This document shows positions 16,990-25,040 of a DNA stretch of 28,720 bases, piece after piece; the stretch's first letter is position 1; every line of letters begins with the position of its first letter. A program made the position numbers and the translations under genes. The stretch comes from a virus. The notes beneath the pieces are model-generated. The model did not search any database. It worked only from the letters and a program-made list of their open reading frames with translations, and was not told the DNA's origin. Location of the stretch: the IMG/VR virus record IMGVR_UViG_3300009703_000079, positions 1-28,720 of that record. The stretch is one strand, 5' to 3'.

Positions 16990-17181
16990 ATGATGTTAAG
17001 TACACGTGATTGGATATGGGCAGCTTGTATAGTAGCAGGTATAGCTTTTACAAATGGAATGCTTTCTTCACGAGTCTCAGCTCTTGAAGGAAAGATTCAA
17101 GATTTAGATATGCTGCGCATTGATGCAAGATTAGCAGTGATAGAAGAACAAGTTAAACAAATAAACTCTAAATTAGATTAA
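16990..17181 (+). CDS. Small membrane protein with C-terminal coiled coil
   Basis: A 63-residue protein: one membrane segment (about 8-26, WIWAACIVAGIAFTNGMLSS) followed by a heptad-like helix (VSALEGKIQDLDML, then LAVIEEQVKQINSKL). A short N-terminus, one membrane span and a coiled coil could suit a holin-like or spanin-like lysis protein, but the same build is common in phage proteins of other function, and no lysin gene is visible. It closes the virion operon. Its TAA lies in a TTAA shared with the stop codon of the converging gene on the other strand. Two consecutive ATG codons start the frame. Confidence 0.55.
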   Translation: MMLSTRDWIWAACIVAGIAFTNGMLSSRVSALEGKIQDLDMLRIDARLAVIEEQVKQINSKLD

Positions 17182-17408
17182 CTTAAAAATTCTTTTAACC
17201 AAGAGTTCTCTTTAAGTAATTCTTTGTACATCCAAGTGCAGTACTCTTTACTTAACTCCCATTCCATTGCCTCATTGTAAACACATTCTCTAATAAAAGT
17301 TTGATAGGGAGAATAGTAACGCCAAATACAAACACTTATAATAATGGTAACACAAATAAAAAAAAGCTTAAACACCTTTTTGATTAAAGCCTGGAATAGG
17401 AAAAGCAT
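17178..17408 (-). CDS. Small membrane-anchored protein
   Basis: A frame of up to 76 residues with one strong membrane segment (about 12-30, VFKLFFICVTIIISVCIW), then a polar, aromatic and acidic tail with two cysteines (ECVYNEAMEWEL, KEYCTWMYKELL). It is the last gene of the leftward replication operon. The ATG at 17408 has no clear ribosome site and lies 41 bases inside the previous gene. A GTG at about 17375 would shorten the N-terminus and is an alternative. I do not recognise the family; a late membrane or lysis-related function is possible but not supported by any motif. Confidence 0.45.
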   Translation of the reverse strand: MLFLFQALIKKVFKLFFICVTIIISVCIWRYYSPYQTFIRECVYNEAMEWELSKEYCTWMYKELLKENSWLKEFLS

Positions 17409-17598
17409 TAAAAGGAAGACAAAAAGCTTCTGTTAATAGCCCTTCCTTATAAACCTGAGGTTTGTTTTCATATGTCCTCATGTAACCATCAAGCGCTGTC
17501 ATACATTGATCCTCAGTAGAATAAACAGCAGCACTATACTTAACTGATGGTTGATTAGGCATGGATAAAAACATAACCAATAACCAAATTTTTATCAT
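17368..17598 (-). CDS. Small exported protein, two cysteines
   Basis: A 76-residue protein with a short hydrophobic start (MIKIWLLVMFLSMP) that looks like a signal peptide, followed by a small domain with two cysteines (Cys32 and Cys60) that could pair in the periplasm. EDQCMTALDGYMRTYENK and EAFCLPFNAFP are its most distinctive stretches; a spaced 'ST.e.C..al..y' pattern is common in small exported phage and bacterial proteins of unknown role. No lipobox is visible. It follows endonuclease VII by eight bases and overlaps the next membrane-protein gene, so the two may act together. Family not recognised. Confidence 0.5.
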   Translation of the reverse strand: MIKIWLLVMFLSMPNQPSVKYSAAVYSTEDQCMTALDGYMRTYENKPQVYKEGLLTEAFCLPFNAFPIPGFNQKGV

Positions 17599-17606
17599 TC
17601 ATTAAT

Positions 17607-18038
17607 TTACCCATGTTTTTTTTTATAAGCAATCATATTTTTTAAAGTCTTTATTTTTTCTTCTGTTAAACCGTAAGCTATATTACAAGCATGACATAAT
17701 AAACCACGAGGTAATAATGTTTTACTTTTTTTATATTGTTGTCGTGTATATTTATGATCGTGATCAATAACTAATTGGTTTGATCTACCACATCCTTTTA
17801 TTCGAGCAGGGGCTTTGTCTTTTTTCTTTTCACAAATAGCACAAATAGATTCTTGTTTTTCAAACCATTTAGCTATTCGGTTTCCCCAAGTACTTCTAAT
17901 TTTAATAATACGAAGTTCTAATCGTCCCTTTGCTGTCAATCTTTTTCCTTTTTGAGACTTTAATTTAGATTTACGTGCAGCAGCTTTACCTTTAGGTGTT
18001 GCTAAATATCGAGCTTGTCTTTTATTAGAGACTGCCAT
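17607..18038 (-). CDS. Recombination endonuclease VII-like HNH nuclease
   Basis: A 143-residue nuclease. After a very basic N-terminal region it shows CAIC (Cys66 and Cys69), then VIDHDHKYT (about 91-98) and RGLLCHACNIAYG with Cys115 and Cys118. This is the CxxC...DHDH...CxxCN order of the T4 endonuclease VII family (a zinc-stabilised beta-beta-alpha-Me nuclease), which cuts Holliday junctions and branched DNA before packaging. I start at the ATG 18038 because GGAGAAG precedes it at good spacing and it lies two bases after the polymerase stop. The longer frame from 18080 would begin inside that gene. Position next to the polymerase fits a DNA-debranching role. Confidence 0.85.
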   Translation of the reverse strand: MAVSNKRQARYLATPKGKAAARKSKLKSQKGKRLTAKGRLELRIIKIRSTWGNRIAKWFEKQESICAICEKKKDKAPARIKGCGRSNQLVIDHDHKYTRQQYKKSKTLLPRGLLCHACNIAYGLTEEKIKTLKNMIAYKKKHG

Positions 18039-18039
18039 G

Positions 18040-19911
18040 TTACTTTGCTTCTCCCCATGAAGGCCCTTTCTCAAAATCAATTACACTTGGAACATGACAT
18101 AACTTAAGACTAAAGCACTCCTCCATAATATCTACAATTTTCTTCGCCTCTTCAGGAGTTTCAAATGAAAGGTCTAATTCATCATGCACTTGAATAAGAG
18201 GTAGGAAACCCTCTTCATATAATGAAACCATAGCTTGTTTAGTTTGATCAGCAGCAGAACCTTGAATTAATCTATTCAATGCTTTGTATGTCCACCCTCT
18301 TTTAATCCTAGTAAACCCACCATACTCTCGTTCAGCTTCTTCTCTAGGCAAAGGTAATCCTGCTCCAAATTCTAATGGTTCCCATAAATCAAAGCGACAC
18401 TTACGTCCGCCAACAGTTCTAATGAAACCTACATCAGATGCCCTTTTTTGAGCGTTCTTAGTTAATTGTTTAACAAAAGGTACATTAGTATGGTATTTAG
18501 AAAAAAGATCTTCAGCTTCAAATTCTGTAAGATTTAATTCATTTGCTAATTTAGCTTTACCCATACCATACATCATACCTAAATTAATTGTCTTAGCTTG
18601 TTTACGATCAATGCCTGCCATATCAGCTACAGTTTGATGAAAGTCTATATTACCGGATTGATATCCTTCTACTAAATGCTGAGCCCCTTCAAGCTTAGTG
18701 ACGGCTGCATAGTGTACTAAAAGACGTGGCTCTTGTTGTGAATAATCAAAACATCCCCACTGTTGTCCCTCTTCAGGGATAAATAATTTTCTAATTAAAG
18801 GACCTATCTCTTTATTACGAGCAGGGATTTGTTGCAGGTTTGGATTCTGCATACTTAATCTACCAGAGATTGTACCTCCCTGCTCATTTCTCATTTGATT
18901 TATTTCAGCGTGAATCCGCCCTCGGTTCTCGTGCTTGAGGATACTGTCAATGAATGTGGTTCTCGCCTTATTAATCTCTCTAGCTTCAACAACCAATCGT
19001 GCAATTGGATTGCTATGATTTGACAAAAAGTCTTTGTCAAAGCGAGGCTGTTGAGACTTCTTAGTTCTCTCATAAGATACTCCGGCCGCATCAAAAGCTT
19101 TAGCGACAGATGTCGGAGTCCAAATATCAACGTGGACATTTGTAATCTCATGGATTTTTTTAAGTATCTTCTTCTCTGAAGTATGTAAAAACTTTTTCGT
19201 TTTCTCTGCATGATCGACATTTACTTTAACTCCCTTCTTTTTCATTTCAAATAAAACAGGAAATAAATCTGTTTCTAATTTGAATACATCTAGTAGTTCT
19301 TGTTTAACTATCTCACGTCTTAATACATCCCATAGTTTTAATGTTAGGGCAGCATCCTGTTCAGCATAAGGTCCAACGTACATAGGAGGAAGCCTCCACA
19401 TCTCAGTCTTTGCATTAACACCCCAATCTTTTGCTGCTTCATATAAAGCAGTTTGTGATTTTTTCTCTCCCACATATTTTTTTCCTAACTCGTCGAGAGA
19501 AAATCTTTTAGGTTCATTTTCATTTACCAAAGGTCCAGCTATCATTGTGTCAACAATACGGCCGTGAACCTTTAAACCCATTTGATGTAACCATCCTACA
19601 TCATAAATTGCATTATGAAATATTTTATCGCATGGTAATTCTAAAATTTTTTTAAGTTGTCTTGTAAAAACTTTCTCATCAATGTTGCCTCCACCCTCGT
19701 GGCGCAAAGGAAAATAACCTTGCCATCCTTCAACAGCTATAGCTACACCAATAACATAACCATTATTTACTGCCCATCCTGGACCTATGCCTTCATTTAA
19801 TCCTTTATCTCTTGTTTCTAAATCAATTGCTATTTCTTTTGCTTCAGTTAAATCTGGTATTCTTTCCGGAGGAAGCCATTCAATTTTAGTTTGAAATAAA
19901 GGTATTTGCAT
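18040..19911 (-). CDS. polA: Family A DNA polymerase with 3'-5' exonuclease domain
   Basis: A 623-residue replicative polymerase. Exonuclease motifs are intact: DLE (D30/E32), HNAIYD (N100/D104) and YAEQD (Y182/D186). In the polymerase domain motif A is CFDYSQQEPR (D389), motif B is RKQAKTINLGMMYG (R436, K440, Leu444, Y448) and motif C is QVHDELD (H576-D577-E578). Leu444 aligns with Phe762 of E. coli Pol I. No 5'-3' exonuclease domain is present, as in T7-type enzymes. ATG at 19911 is preferred, with AGGA before it and eight bases from the previous stop; a longer reading from 19956 starts inside the upstream gene. Lies between the helicase module and endonuclease VII. Confidence 0.95.
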   Translation of the reverse strand: MQIPLFQTKIEWLPPERIPDLTEAKEIAIDLETRDKGLNEGIGPGWAVNNGYVIGVAIAVEGWQGYFPLRHEGGGNIDEKVFTRQLKKILELPCDKIFHNAIYDVGWLHQMGLKVHGRIVDTMIAGPLVNENEPKRFSLDELGKKYVGEKKSQTALYEAAKDWGVNAKTEMWRLPPMYVGPYAEQDAALTLKLWDVLRREIVKQELLDVFKLETDLFPVLFEMKKKGVKVNVDHAEKTKKFLHTSEKKILKKIHEITNVHVDIWTPTSVAKAFDAAGVSYERTKKSQQPRFDKDFLSNHSNPIARLVVEAREINKARTTFIDSILKHENRGRIHAEINQMRNEQGGTISGRLSMQNPNLQQIPARNKEIGPLIRKLFIPEEGQQWGCFDYSQQEPRLLVHYAAVTKLEGAQHLVEGYQSGNIDFHQTVADMAGIDRKQAKTINLGMMYGMGKAKLANELNLTEFEAEDLFSKYHTNVPFVKQLTKNAQKRASDVGFIRTVGGRKCRFDLWEPLEFGAGLPLPREEAEREYGGFTRIKRGWTYKALNRLIQGSAADQTKQAMVSLYEEGFLPLIQVHDELDLSFETPEEAKKIVDIMEECFSLKLCHVPSVIDFEKGPSWGEAK

Positions 19912-19918
19912 AAGTATC

Positions 19919-20182
19919 CTATTCTGTATCTTGTATTTCTCCAGCGATTGCCGCATATCCCGCCATGTCTACATAGCAATCTTCTGTTCGTTTGTGTTTT
20001 AATCGTGCTACTTTTACGAGCAACATGCACATAGCTACATCATGCGCTGATATTTCATGATCTAAAAAACTGCTCCATAACTTTGCAATATTTTCATGGT
20101 TTTGTTTTTTATTTCCATAATCTCTTTCCCTTTGTCCTTTCACTACTCTAATAGTTTTTTCTAAATATTCTTTACTATCCAT
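19919..20182 (-). CDS. DUF6378-like small phage protein
   Basis: An 87-residue soluble protein. RERDYGNKKQNHENIAKLW, then ISAHDVAMCMLLVKVARL and YVDMAGYAAIAGEI form the pattern I know from the DUF6378 group ('R..YG....nf..ia.lw', 'dva..m.llKiaR', 'D.aGYaal'), often near phage replication genes. The helical, acidic/basic build recalls MazG-like nucleotide pyrophosphohydrolase folds, but I do not see the full metal motif. ATG at 20182 overlaps the helicase stop (TAATG) and has a strong GGAGG before it. Function unknown; a replication-linked role is inference from position. Confidence 0.65.
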   Translation of the reverse strand: MDSKEYLEKTIRVVKGQRERDYGNKKQNHENIAKLWSSFLDHEISAHDVAMCMLLVKVARLKHKRTEDCYVDMAGYAAIAGEIQDTE

Positions 20183-21711
20183 TATGCCCTCCAAAACATT
20201 TCAGAAAATTCTTTATCAGTTTCTGAACGAACCATATGTAATTCATTTTTTGCTCGTGTCATTCCCACATAGAATACACGACGTTCTATATCTCTATTTT
20301 TTCTATACCCCTCATCTACTTTATGAGTAAGCTGAGAAAATAATAATACATTACTTGCCTCTCCACCTTTTGATCCATGAATTGTAGAAAGTTTTACTTT
20401 CGCTTCGTGATTAAAATTTTGATTACGTCTTAATGATGCTAATAAATAAGCAACTCGTGTTGGAGAAATTCGATCTAGTGCCCGATCCCATTGCATTGTT
20501 TGTGGTAAAAGTAATCCATAATTATTTATTAATTCAAAATAATTATATTCTTTATCTTCACTTGCCCTGGGCATTGTTTTAGATCCATAACTTACACCAA
20601 CATCTACACTCATATAATGATACATAGCTTTTACACCTTGTAACGAAATAGATTTATTACGAGTAAGCTGTGTCCAACTATTAATAGCTAAGAGTAAACG
20701 ATCACTAACTGATTTAGAATTATGTCGCTGATAAAAAATTCCTCTAGTTTTTAATTCTTCTTCTACTTGATCAAGTAAATGATTTGTTCTAGCTAAGATT
20801 AACCAATCATCTTTTAAAAAATCTATGTTACGATAAGGATTTAATTGAAACTTTAACTTTCCTTTTCTCTCAGTAGCATTCCAATTCTTTTGAACACGAT
20901 CATCAATGCGATTAATCACGGCATCCGCACGCTGTTGCACGGCTAACGGTACACGGTACGATTGATTTAAAATAATTCTATTTCCTTTCTGTTGTTTAAA
21001 TCTCCAAGGATGAGCACCTGCCCATTCAAATATTGCTTGATCATCATCACCTGCAATGTAAGTATGAGTAGCATTTTTAGATAAAATGTCTACCATATTC
21101 CATTGAATTGCGCTAAGATCTTGCGCCTCATCTATAATAAGAAGTTTAAATTTAGGAGATTTCTTACGTTTTACAAACTCTAAAATCATATCAGTGAAAT
21201 CCATAAAACCATTTTGTTTTTTATATTTATCTAATCCAGATGCAATCTTACGTAACTTTAAAAAACCACCCGGTAAATGTCCAGTCTGTGGTTGACAGAA
21301 TTGATGTTCTAAACTAACATCTTTAATCCTTGCAAGATCAATAATACTTACGAACTTATCATCTTGCCATCCCATACCATAATTATCATACTTATTTGCG
21401 GGGTTAGATAATTTAACATTTAATAAATCTGATATATCTTTGTAGTCATTATCATCCATTAAAGAAGAATCTGTTAATCCTAATTCCATGTATGCTAAAC
21501 TATGTAACGTTCTAAAATATTTAAAATCTTTTTTATCGTACTGTGGAAATTGGCTCACGGCACGAGTAATAGCTTCTGTTGCGGCTTTACGAGTGTAAGC
21601 AAAGTAACCAATTTCATTAGGTTCAATTCCCTTTGCTAATCCTTCTTCTACAATGCTTAAAAGTTTATGTGTCTTACCTGTACCAGGCGGACCAAAAATA
21701 ATATTCATCAT
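20182..21711 (-). CDS. UvrD/Rep-like superfamily 1 DNA helicase
   Basis: A 509-residue helicase with the SF1A motifs in order: Walker A GPPGTGKT (7-14), motif Ia FAYTRKAATEA, Walker B LIIDEAQDLS (191-200), motif III IAGDDDQAIFEWAG (219-232), motif IV-like ILNQSYRVPLAVQQ, motif V STIHGSKGGEA and motif VI RRVFYVGMTRAKNEL near the C-terminus. It is shorter than cellular UvrD/Rep, as usual in phages, with reduced 1B/2B inserts. It would unwind DNA 3' to 5' at the replication fork or during recombination. It starts inside TAATGATG at the primase stop, so primase and helicase are translationally coupled, which fits a primosome pair. Confidence 0.9.
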   Translation of the reverse strand: MMNIIFGPPGTGKTHKLLSIVEEGLAKGIEPNEIGYFAYTRKAATEAITRAVSQFPQYDKKDFKYFRTLHSLAYMELGLTDSSLMDDNDYKDISDLLNVKLSNPANKYDNYGMGWQDDKFVSIIDLARIKDVSLEHQFCQPQTGHLPGGFLKLRKIASGLDKYKKQNGFMDFTDMILEFVKRKKSPKFKLLIIDEAQDLSAIQWNMVDILSKNATHTYIAGDDDQAIFEWAGAHPWRFKQQKGNRIILNQSYRVPLAVQQRADAVINRIDDRVQKNWNATERKGKLKFQLNPYRNIDFLKDDWLILARTNHLLDQVEEELKTRGIFYQRHNSKSVSDRLLLAINSWTQLTRNKSISLQGVKAMYHYMSVDVGVSYGSKTMPRASEDKEYNYFELINNYGLLLPQTMQWDRALDRISPTRVAYLLASLRRNQNFNHEAKVKLSTIHGSKGGEASNVLLFSQLTHKVDEGYRKNRDIERRVFYVGMTRAKNELHMVRSETDKEFSEMFWRA

Positions 21712-23222
21712 TAAAAAGCTTCTTTCTTTTTCATGTCTGGTAGTGGTAAATCTTTTTGATCCATAGGTCTAGAAGGTACATACCATAAGTAGTATGTAAT
21801 GCCTTTAACTTTTTTTCGATGGTTGCCTCCACCTAAATCCTGCATTACTCTTGCATGCATTTCTGTTTGAGTAAGAGCAACAAATCTTTTTTTATTTAAA
21901 TATTCTTTTAAAGTCTTAGGTTGAAAATAAATTTTACTGTCATGTTCCCAAGGCATTTCAATTGCTATTTCTTCTTCTCTATCTGATACACCTTGATCAT
22001 AAATAAAAGAATATAAATAAGAATCGAACTGACCATACTTGCTTATCTCTGCAGGTGTTTCAATTATTTCTACGTTCTCTAATAAACTTTGAATCTTAGC
22101 AGTCCATGCAGCAGGGCTTAAAGCATTAGGCAATTGAGTTAATGCATCCATACATTTTTTTCTAAACTTGCGCTGATCAAATAGTTCTTCTGTATTTAAA
22201 ACTAATCTTTCTTCTTCAAAATTTAAAAACCAAACAGGTTCATCAGAATCATATTTTTGTAAATCAGAAAATTTACTTTCATATTCTCCACCTATCCCAT
22301 ACTTTCTTAAACGACACTGTGGTGCATCACATCTTGAACACATGGGTTGATCTTTACATTTATATTGATAATCTTTTTTGTCATGTTGATTAATTGTTTT
22401 TGTTACTTGCGCATGACCAAGCGGTGGTTTCATATATTTAAAATTAAATTCAGCAATTTTATCTTGCCAATTCTCAGGCCATTTCTTTTTTGTATACACA
22501 GCATATTGATATAAAACATTATCTCTACCACCTTCATCAATACCAACACTAATTAATGTTTGTAAACAAGGAGGACCATCCTCTAACTCTTCGATTGTTT
22601 TAATTTGTTTTGTTTTAAAATTTTTTAAATTTTCTTTTGTTATTTTTCTTTCATCTACAAAAGAAAGAAACTCATTCAATGATAATGACTCACCTTTTTT
22701 ATCAAAAGCATATCGCATTGTCTCATCACCTGCATGATAAGGTAAGTTTAAAAAGTTTCCTGTGTCTCCACGATCTGCTTGTAGTTCTATTTGTTTAGGA
22801 AATATTTCACAATCAGCATAACCTAATAAAGAAGCAAAACTCGTCAATCGATTTCGCATTAATTTAGCTGTAGCAACACCATCTATAAATAAAAATAAAT
22901 GTGCACCCCCACTTTTTGATCGACATGCAATCAAAGGTAATTTTAATTTTTCTATACTCTTAATTAATTTTTTATGATCTAAAGGATATGTATCTACATC
23001 TATACATCCCCATCTACATGTAGCATCATCCATAATAGGAACGATACCAAGACTAGGATCTTTCCCCTCTATGTGATCAATCCAATGTTGAGGAGTAACG
23101 GGTTCTTTTTTTATGTAAGACTGACCACCTCGCTTACCATTGTCTTTGATCTCGCCCGGAACATATACACCATGAGCCCTTTCTAAACCCATAAAAATTT
23201 CTTTAAATTTTTCTACACTCAT
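21711..23222 (-). CDS. AEP-type primase (TOTE-like) with PriCT-like C-terminus
   Basis: A 503-residue protein. Archaeo-eukaryotic primase signatures are clear: WGCIDVDTYP with catalytic D75 and D77, then ACRSKSGGAHLFLF (99-112, the 'sGg.H.w' motif with H108), then CEIFPKQIELQ (138-148) and GNFLNLPYH (155-163). The 'EiFPKQ...GN.lnLP.H' form matches what I know as the TOTE conflict-system primase domain rather than DnaG. The next part (GRDNVLYQYAVYTKKKWP) looks like a PriCT domain and ends in a four-cysteine cluster, CKDQPMCSRCDAPQCRLRKYG. It would make RNA or DNA primers. No helicase domain is fused; the UvrD-like helicase follows in the same operon. A terminator-like hairpin precedes it. Confidence 0.85.
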   Translation of the reverse strand: MSVEKFKEIFMGLERAHGVYVPGEIKDNGKRGGQSYIKKEPVTPQHWIDHIEGKDPSLGIVPIMDDATCRWGCIDVDTYPLDHKKLIKSIEKLKLPLIACRSKSGGAHLFLFIDGVATAKLMRNRLTSFASLLGYADCEIFPKQIELQADRGDTGNFLNLPYHAGDETMRYAFDKKGESLSLNEFLSFVDERKITKENLKNFKTKQIKTIEELEDGPPCLQTLISVGIDEGGRDNVLYQYAVYTKKKWPENWQDKIAEFNFKYMKPPLGHAQVTKTINQHDKKDYQYKCKDQPMCSRCDAPQCRLRKYGIGGEYESKFSDLQKYDSDEPVWFLNFEEERLVLNTEELFDQRKFRKKCMDALTQLPNALSPAAWTAKIQSLLENVEIIETPAEISKYGQFDSYLYSFIYDQGVSDREEEIAIEMPWEHDSKIYFQPKTLKEYLNKKRFVALTQTEMHARVMQDLGGGNHRKKVKGITYYLWYVPSRPMDQKDLPLPDMKKKEAF

Positions 23223-23242
23223 TATAACTTTCGTTGTTAATT

Positions 23243-23280
23243 AAAAATGAGGGCGAACGATTAAAAATTATTCGCCCTCA
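23243..23280 (-). terminator. Terminator-like hairpin between the SSB-like gene and primase gene
   Basis: On the minus strand TGAGGGCGAA (23280-23271) pairs perfectly with TTCGCCCTCA (23257-23248), a ten-base stem with a 13-base AT-rich loop, followed directly by TTTTT (23247-23243). This is an intrinsic terminator form. It lies inside an operon, ten bases past the SSB-like gene's stop and 20 bases before the primase start, so it probably lets only part of transcription pass. Confidence 0.75.
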
Positions 23281-23289
23281 CCAGCATCC

Positions 23290-24087
23290 CTAGTACGGAG
23301 TAGCTTGCTCCGATTCGGTCGCATTGCCTTCTCCTTGTTCAGGAGCAACTTTCGCTTCTCCTTTACTTACCGTTTCAGCAAACGTTCTTGCTTCGGTGAA
23401 GAGTGCAATGTCCTTTTCATTTTTTTGATCGAGTAATCTATCAAACCCGAAATCAAATGTATGCCAAGTACCTTTATCATTCTTTTGTTTGGTCGTTGTT
23501 ACTCTGAATATTCCAGAGAACATTGGCCATTCATTAGGAATTACAGAACGAATAAGAGAATTAAATTTCTTACTACGTTTGTACCCTGTTGATTTAAGAG
23601 TGATAACACACGGACTACCAAGCATACCATTACTTGACTGCCCTCCTTCATTAACAACAAAGACAAAATGATTAGCACACGTTTCAATATAGTTTCCGTT
23701 TTCTAATCTGTCTTTATTTTGAGCGTCACGAGTAGTCTGCGATAAAATATCAGACGTGGCAGGATAGACATTTACCGGAGCATTACTTCCAGCACCTCTA
23801 TCATTCCACTCTACATACTCTCTTGCAAATCCACACGGCATAACGAGAATACCTTTCTCCCCATTATACAATTCCTCCGTGACATTGTTATAGATCATTC
23901 CAGGTTTAGCACCTGCAACGCTCTCTTCTGCTACCTCTGGAGATAAAGCCATTAAGACTTTTAATCTTGGAGTAGCGTAGTCTTGAGCATCGATAGTATC
24001 GAAACCCATCCCTCGAAACGATTCGAAGGGGACAACTTCTGCTAGTTGCCCATTCCCTTTTTTAGTTACAGCATTTTTATTAGCCAT
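23290..24087 (-). CDS. Possible ssDNA-binding/replication-associated protein
   Basis: A 265-residue protein with a predicted beta-rich core (GILVMPCGFAREYVEW, HFVFVVNEGG, SPCVITLKSTGYKRSKKFN, GTWHTFDFGFDR) and a flexible, acidic C-terminal tail (about 240-265) containing glutamates. Aromatic and basic residues on the strands and an acidic tail are features of phage ssDNA-binding proteins such as T7 gp2.5, and the place directly before primase, helicase and polymerase fits. I recall this protein type in many marine phages, usually unnamed. No decisive motif is visible, so the function is inference. Ribosome site AAGGAG is strong, and a hairpin just downstream could raise its expression over the primase. 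Confidence 0.5.
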   Translation of the reverse strand: MANKNAVTKKGNGQLAEVVPFESFRGMGFDTIDAQDYATPRLKVLMALSPEVAEESVAGAKPGMIYNNVTEELYNGEKGILVMPCGFAREYVEWNDRGAGSNAPVNVYPATSDILSQTTRDAQNKDRLENGNYIETCANHFVFVVNEGGQSSNGMLGSPCVITLKSTGYKRSKKFNSLIRSVIPNEWPMFSGIFRVTTTKQKNDKGTWHTFDFGFDRLLDQKNEKDIALFTEARTFAETVSKGEAKVAPEQGEGNATESEQATPY

Positions 24088-24114
24088 ATTATTCTCCTTT
24101 TTATTTTCATTTCA

Positions 24115-24669
24115 CTATGTAATTTTCACTTTGTTGGTTACATAGACACCAAATTTGTCTTGAGGAATATCAGATCCCTTTTGAATCTGTTCCTTGACAA
24201 ATGCTTTTAGGGTAGAGGCATGAACACCACTCTTCTGAATAGGAGCTTGTCCTTCATCACGTAAACGTGAATACAATTCAGTAGCATTATCTTCTTCACC
24301 TCTTCCAAAACTACAGACAATATCATTTTTAATAATATCGTCAAACCCATTATCTCTTAGCCATTTAAAAGCCTCAACTTTATTGGCCTCACTTATGTGT
24401 GCTTTATATACTTCTTGTATCTCTACTTTAGATCCGGAACTAAGTGTGACTGCTTTCATTCCTATCTCATCTAATAATGTTGGGATGGATTCGTTCTCTA
24501 GTTTGAACTCTTCCTCTTCTAATCTTTTAAGTTCTGCTTTTCTGTCAGATATTTTTTTACGAACAGTTTCTAACTGATCACAAAAAGTACCAACAGCTTT
24601 TAATCTATCATCTCCTGAACCCTCTAGTTCTTGGATGGCTTTCTTCGAATCTTCAAACAACGACGTCAT
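24115..24669 (-). CDS. Coiled-coil phage protein, function unknown
   Basis: A 184-residue protein. The first 65 residues form a strong charged coiled coil (RKKISDRKAELKRLEEEEFK). A small folded part follows (MKAVTLSSGSKVEIQEVYKA), then FKWLRDNGFDDIIK, and a conserved-looking end, GVHASTLKAFVKEQI with FGVYVTNKVKI. I remember this C-terminal pattern ('vh..TLkafv.e....g...P...Fgv...n.vki') in phage proteins from replication regions, with no assigned role. The start has a clear AGGAG. It lies between two other unnamed genes at the head of the replication operon, so early expression is likely. It could be a DNA-binding or recombination accessory; nothing here proves it. Confidence 0.55.
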   Translation of the reverse strand: MTSLFEDSKKAIQELEGSGDDRLKAVGTFCDQLETVRKKISDRKAELKRLEEEEFKLENESIPTLLDEIGMKAVTLSSGSKVEIQEVYKAHISEANKVEAFKWLRDNGFDDIIKNDIVCSFGRGEEDNATELYSRLRDEGQAPIQKSGVHASTLKAFVKEQIQKGSDIPQDKFGVYVTNKVKIT

Positions 24670-24689
24670 ATCTTTCTCCTATTAACGTT

Positions 24690-24995
24690 TTAATTTATAT
24701 CAACCTCCACAGGATAATACTTACTTAGTTTACGATCCCACTTTAGCATTTTAAATCTATTACGGTTCATGGTTGCCGCAACCACTGCGACAGTTGCTAT
24801 AATAGATGGATCACCTAGACACAAGATATAATCTTCATCAGAAAAATCTTTTAATTTTTTCTTCAGTGAATGTACTACAGGTTGTGAACTTATCATCAGT
24901 TGATCTTTACGAGGAAGAAGGTTTTGAAATTCTCCAAAGCGCAAAGCATCTGTTATATCCACACCAATTTTTTCTTGTACTACAAATACTGTCAT
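24690..24995 (-). CDS. First gene of the replication operon, function unknown
   Basis: A 101-residue protein with alternating strands and helices: MTVFVVQEKIGVDIT, LLPRKDQLMISSQ, DYILCLGDPSIIATVAVVAA (about 55-74) and a closing KMLKWDRKLSKYYPVEVDI. The 'LGDP..i...a.vaa..n.....lkWDr....Y..v' layout is one I recall from marine phage early regions, with no function known. The strongly hydrophobic IIATVAVVAATM is bounded by charged residues and is more likely a buried helix than a membrane span. It is transcribed divergently from the SNF2-like helicase gene. Confidence 0.55.
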   Translation of the reverse strand: MTVFVVQEKIGVDITDALRFGEFQNLLPRKDQLMISSQPVVHSLKKKLKDFSDEDYILCLGDPSIIATVAVVAATMNRNRFKMLKWDRKLSKYYPVEVDIN

Positions 24996-25011
24996 AAGCT
25001 TTCTTCATTTA

Positions 25012-25040
25012 CATATAGTTATTGATTTTTAAAAGTGCAA
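25012..25040 (-). promoter_or_regulatory. Possible promoter of the replication operon
   Basis: Reading leftward, TTGCAC (25040-25035) and TATATG (25017-25012) are separated by exactly 17 bases, a fair sigma70-like arrangement 16 bases before the first start codon of the operon. The -10 is only partly consensus. On the opposite strand a weaker TTGATT / TTAAAT pair (25022-25049) might serve the SNF2-like gene. Confidence 0.35.

Noticed and set aside
16990-17598. Holin/spanin lysis cassette made of the three small membrane or exported proteins
   Set aside because: The genes lie on opposite strands, no lipobox, endolysin or other lysis motif is visible; kept only as a possibility in the gene entries.
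18900-19220. Second leftward frame of about 106 residues within the polymerase gene
   Set aside because: Overlaps the exonuclease/polymerase linker fully in another frame and shows no recognisable motif.
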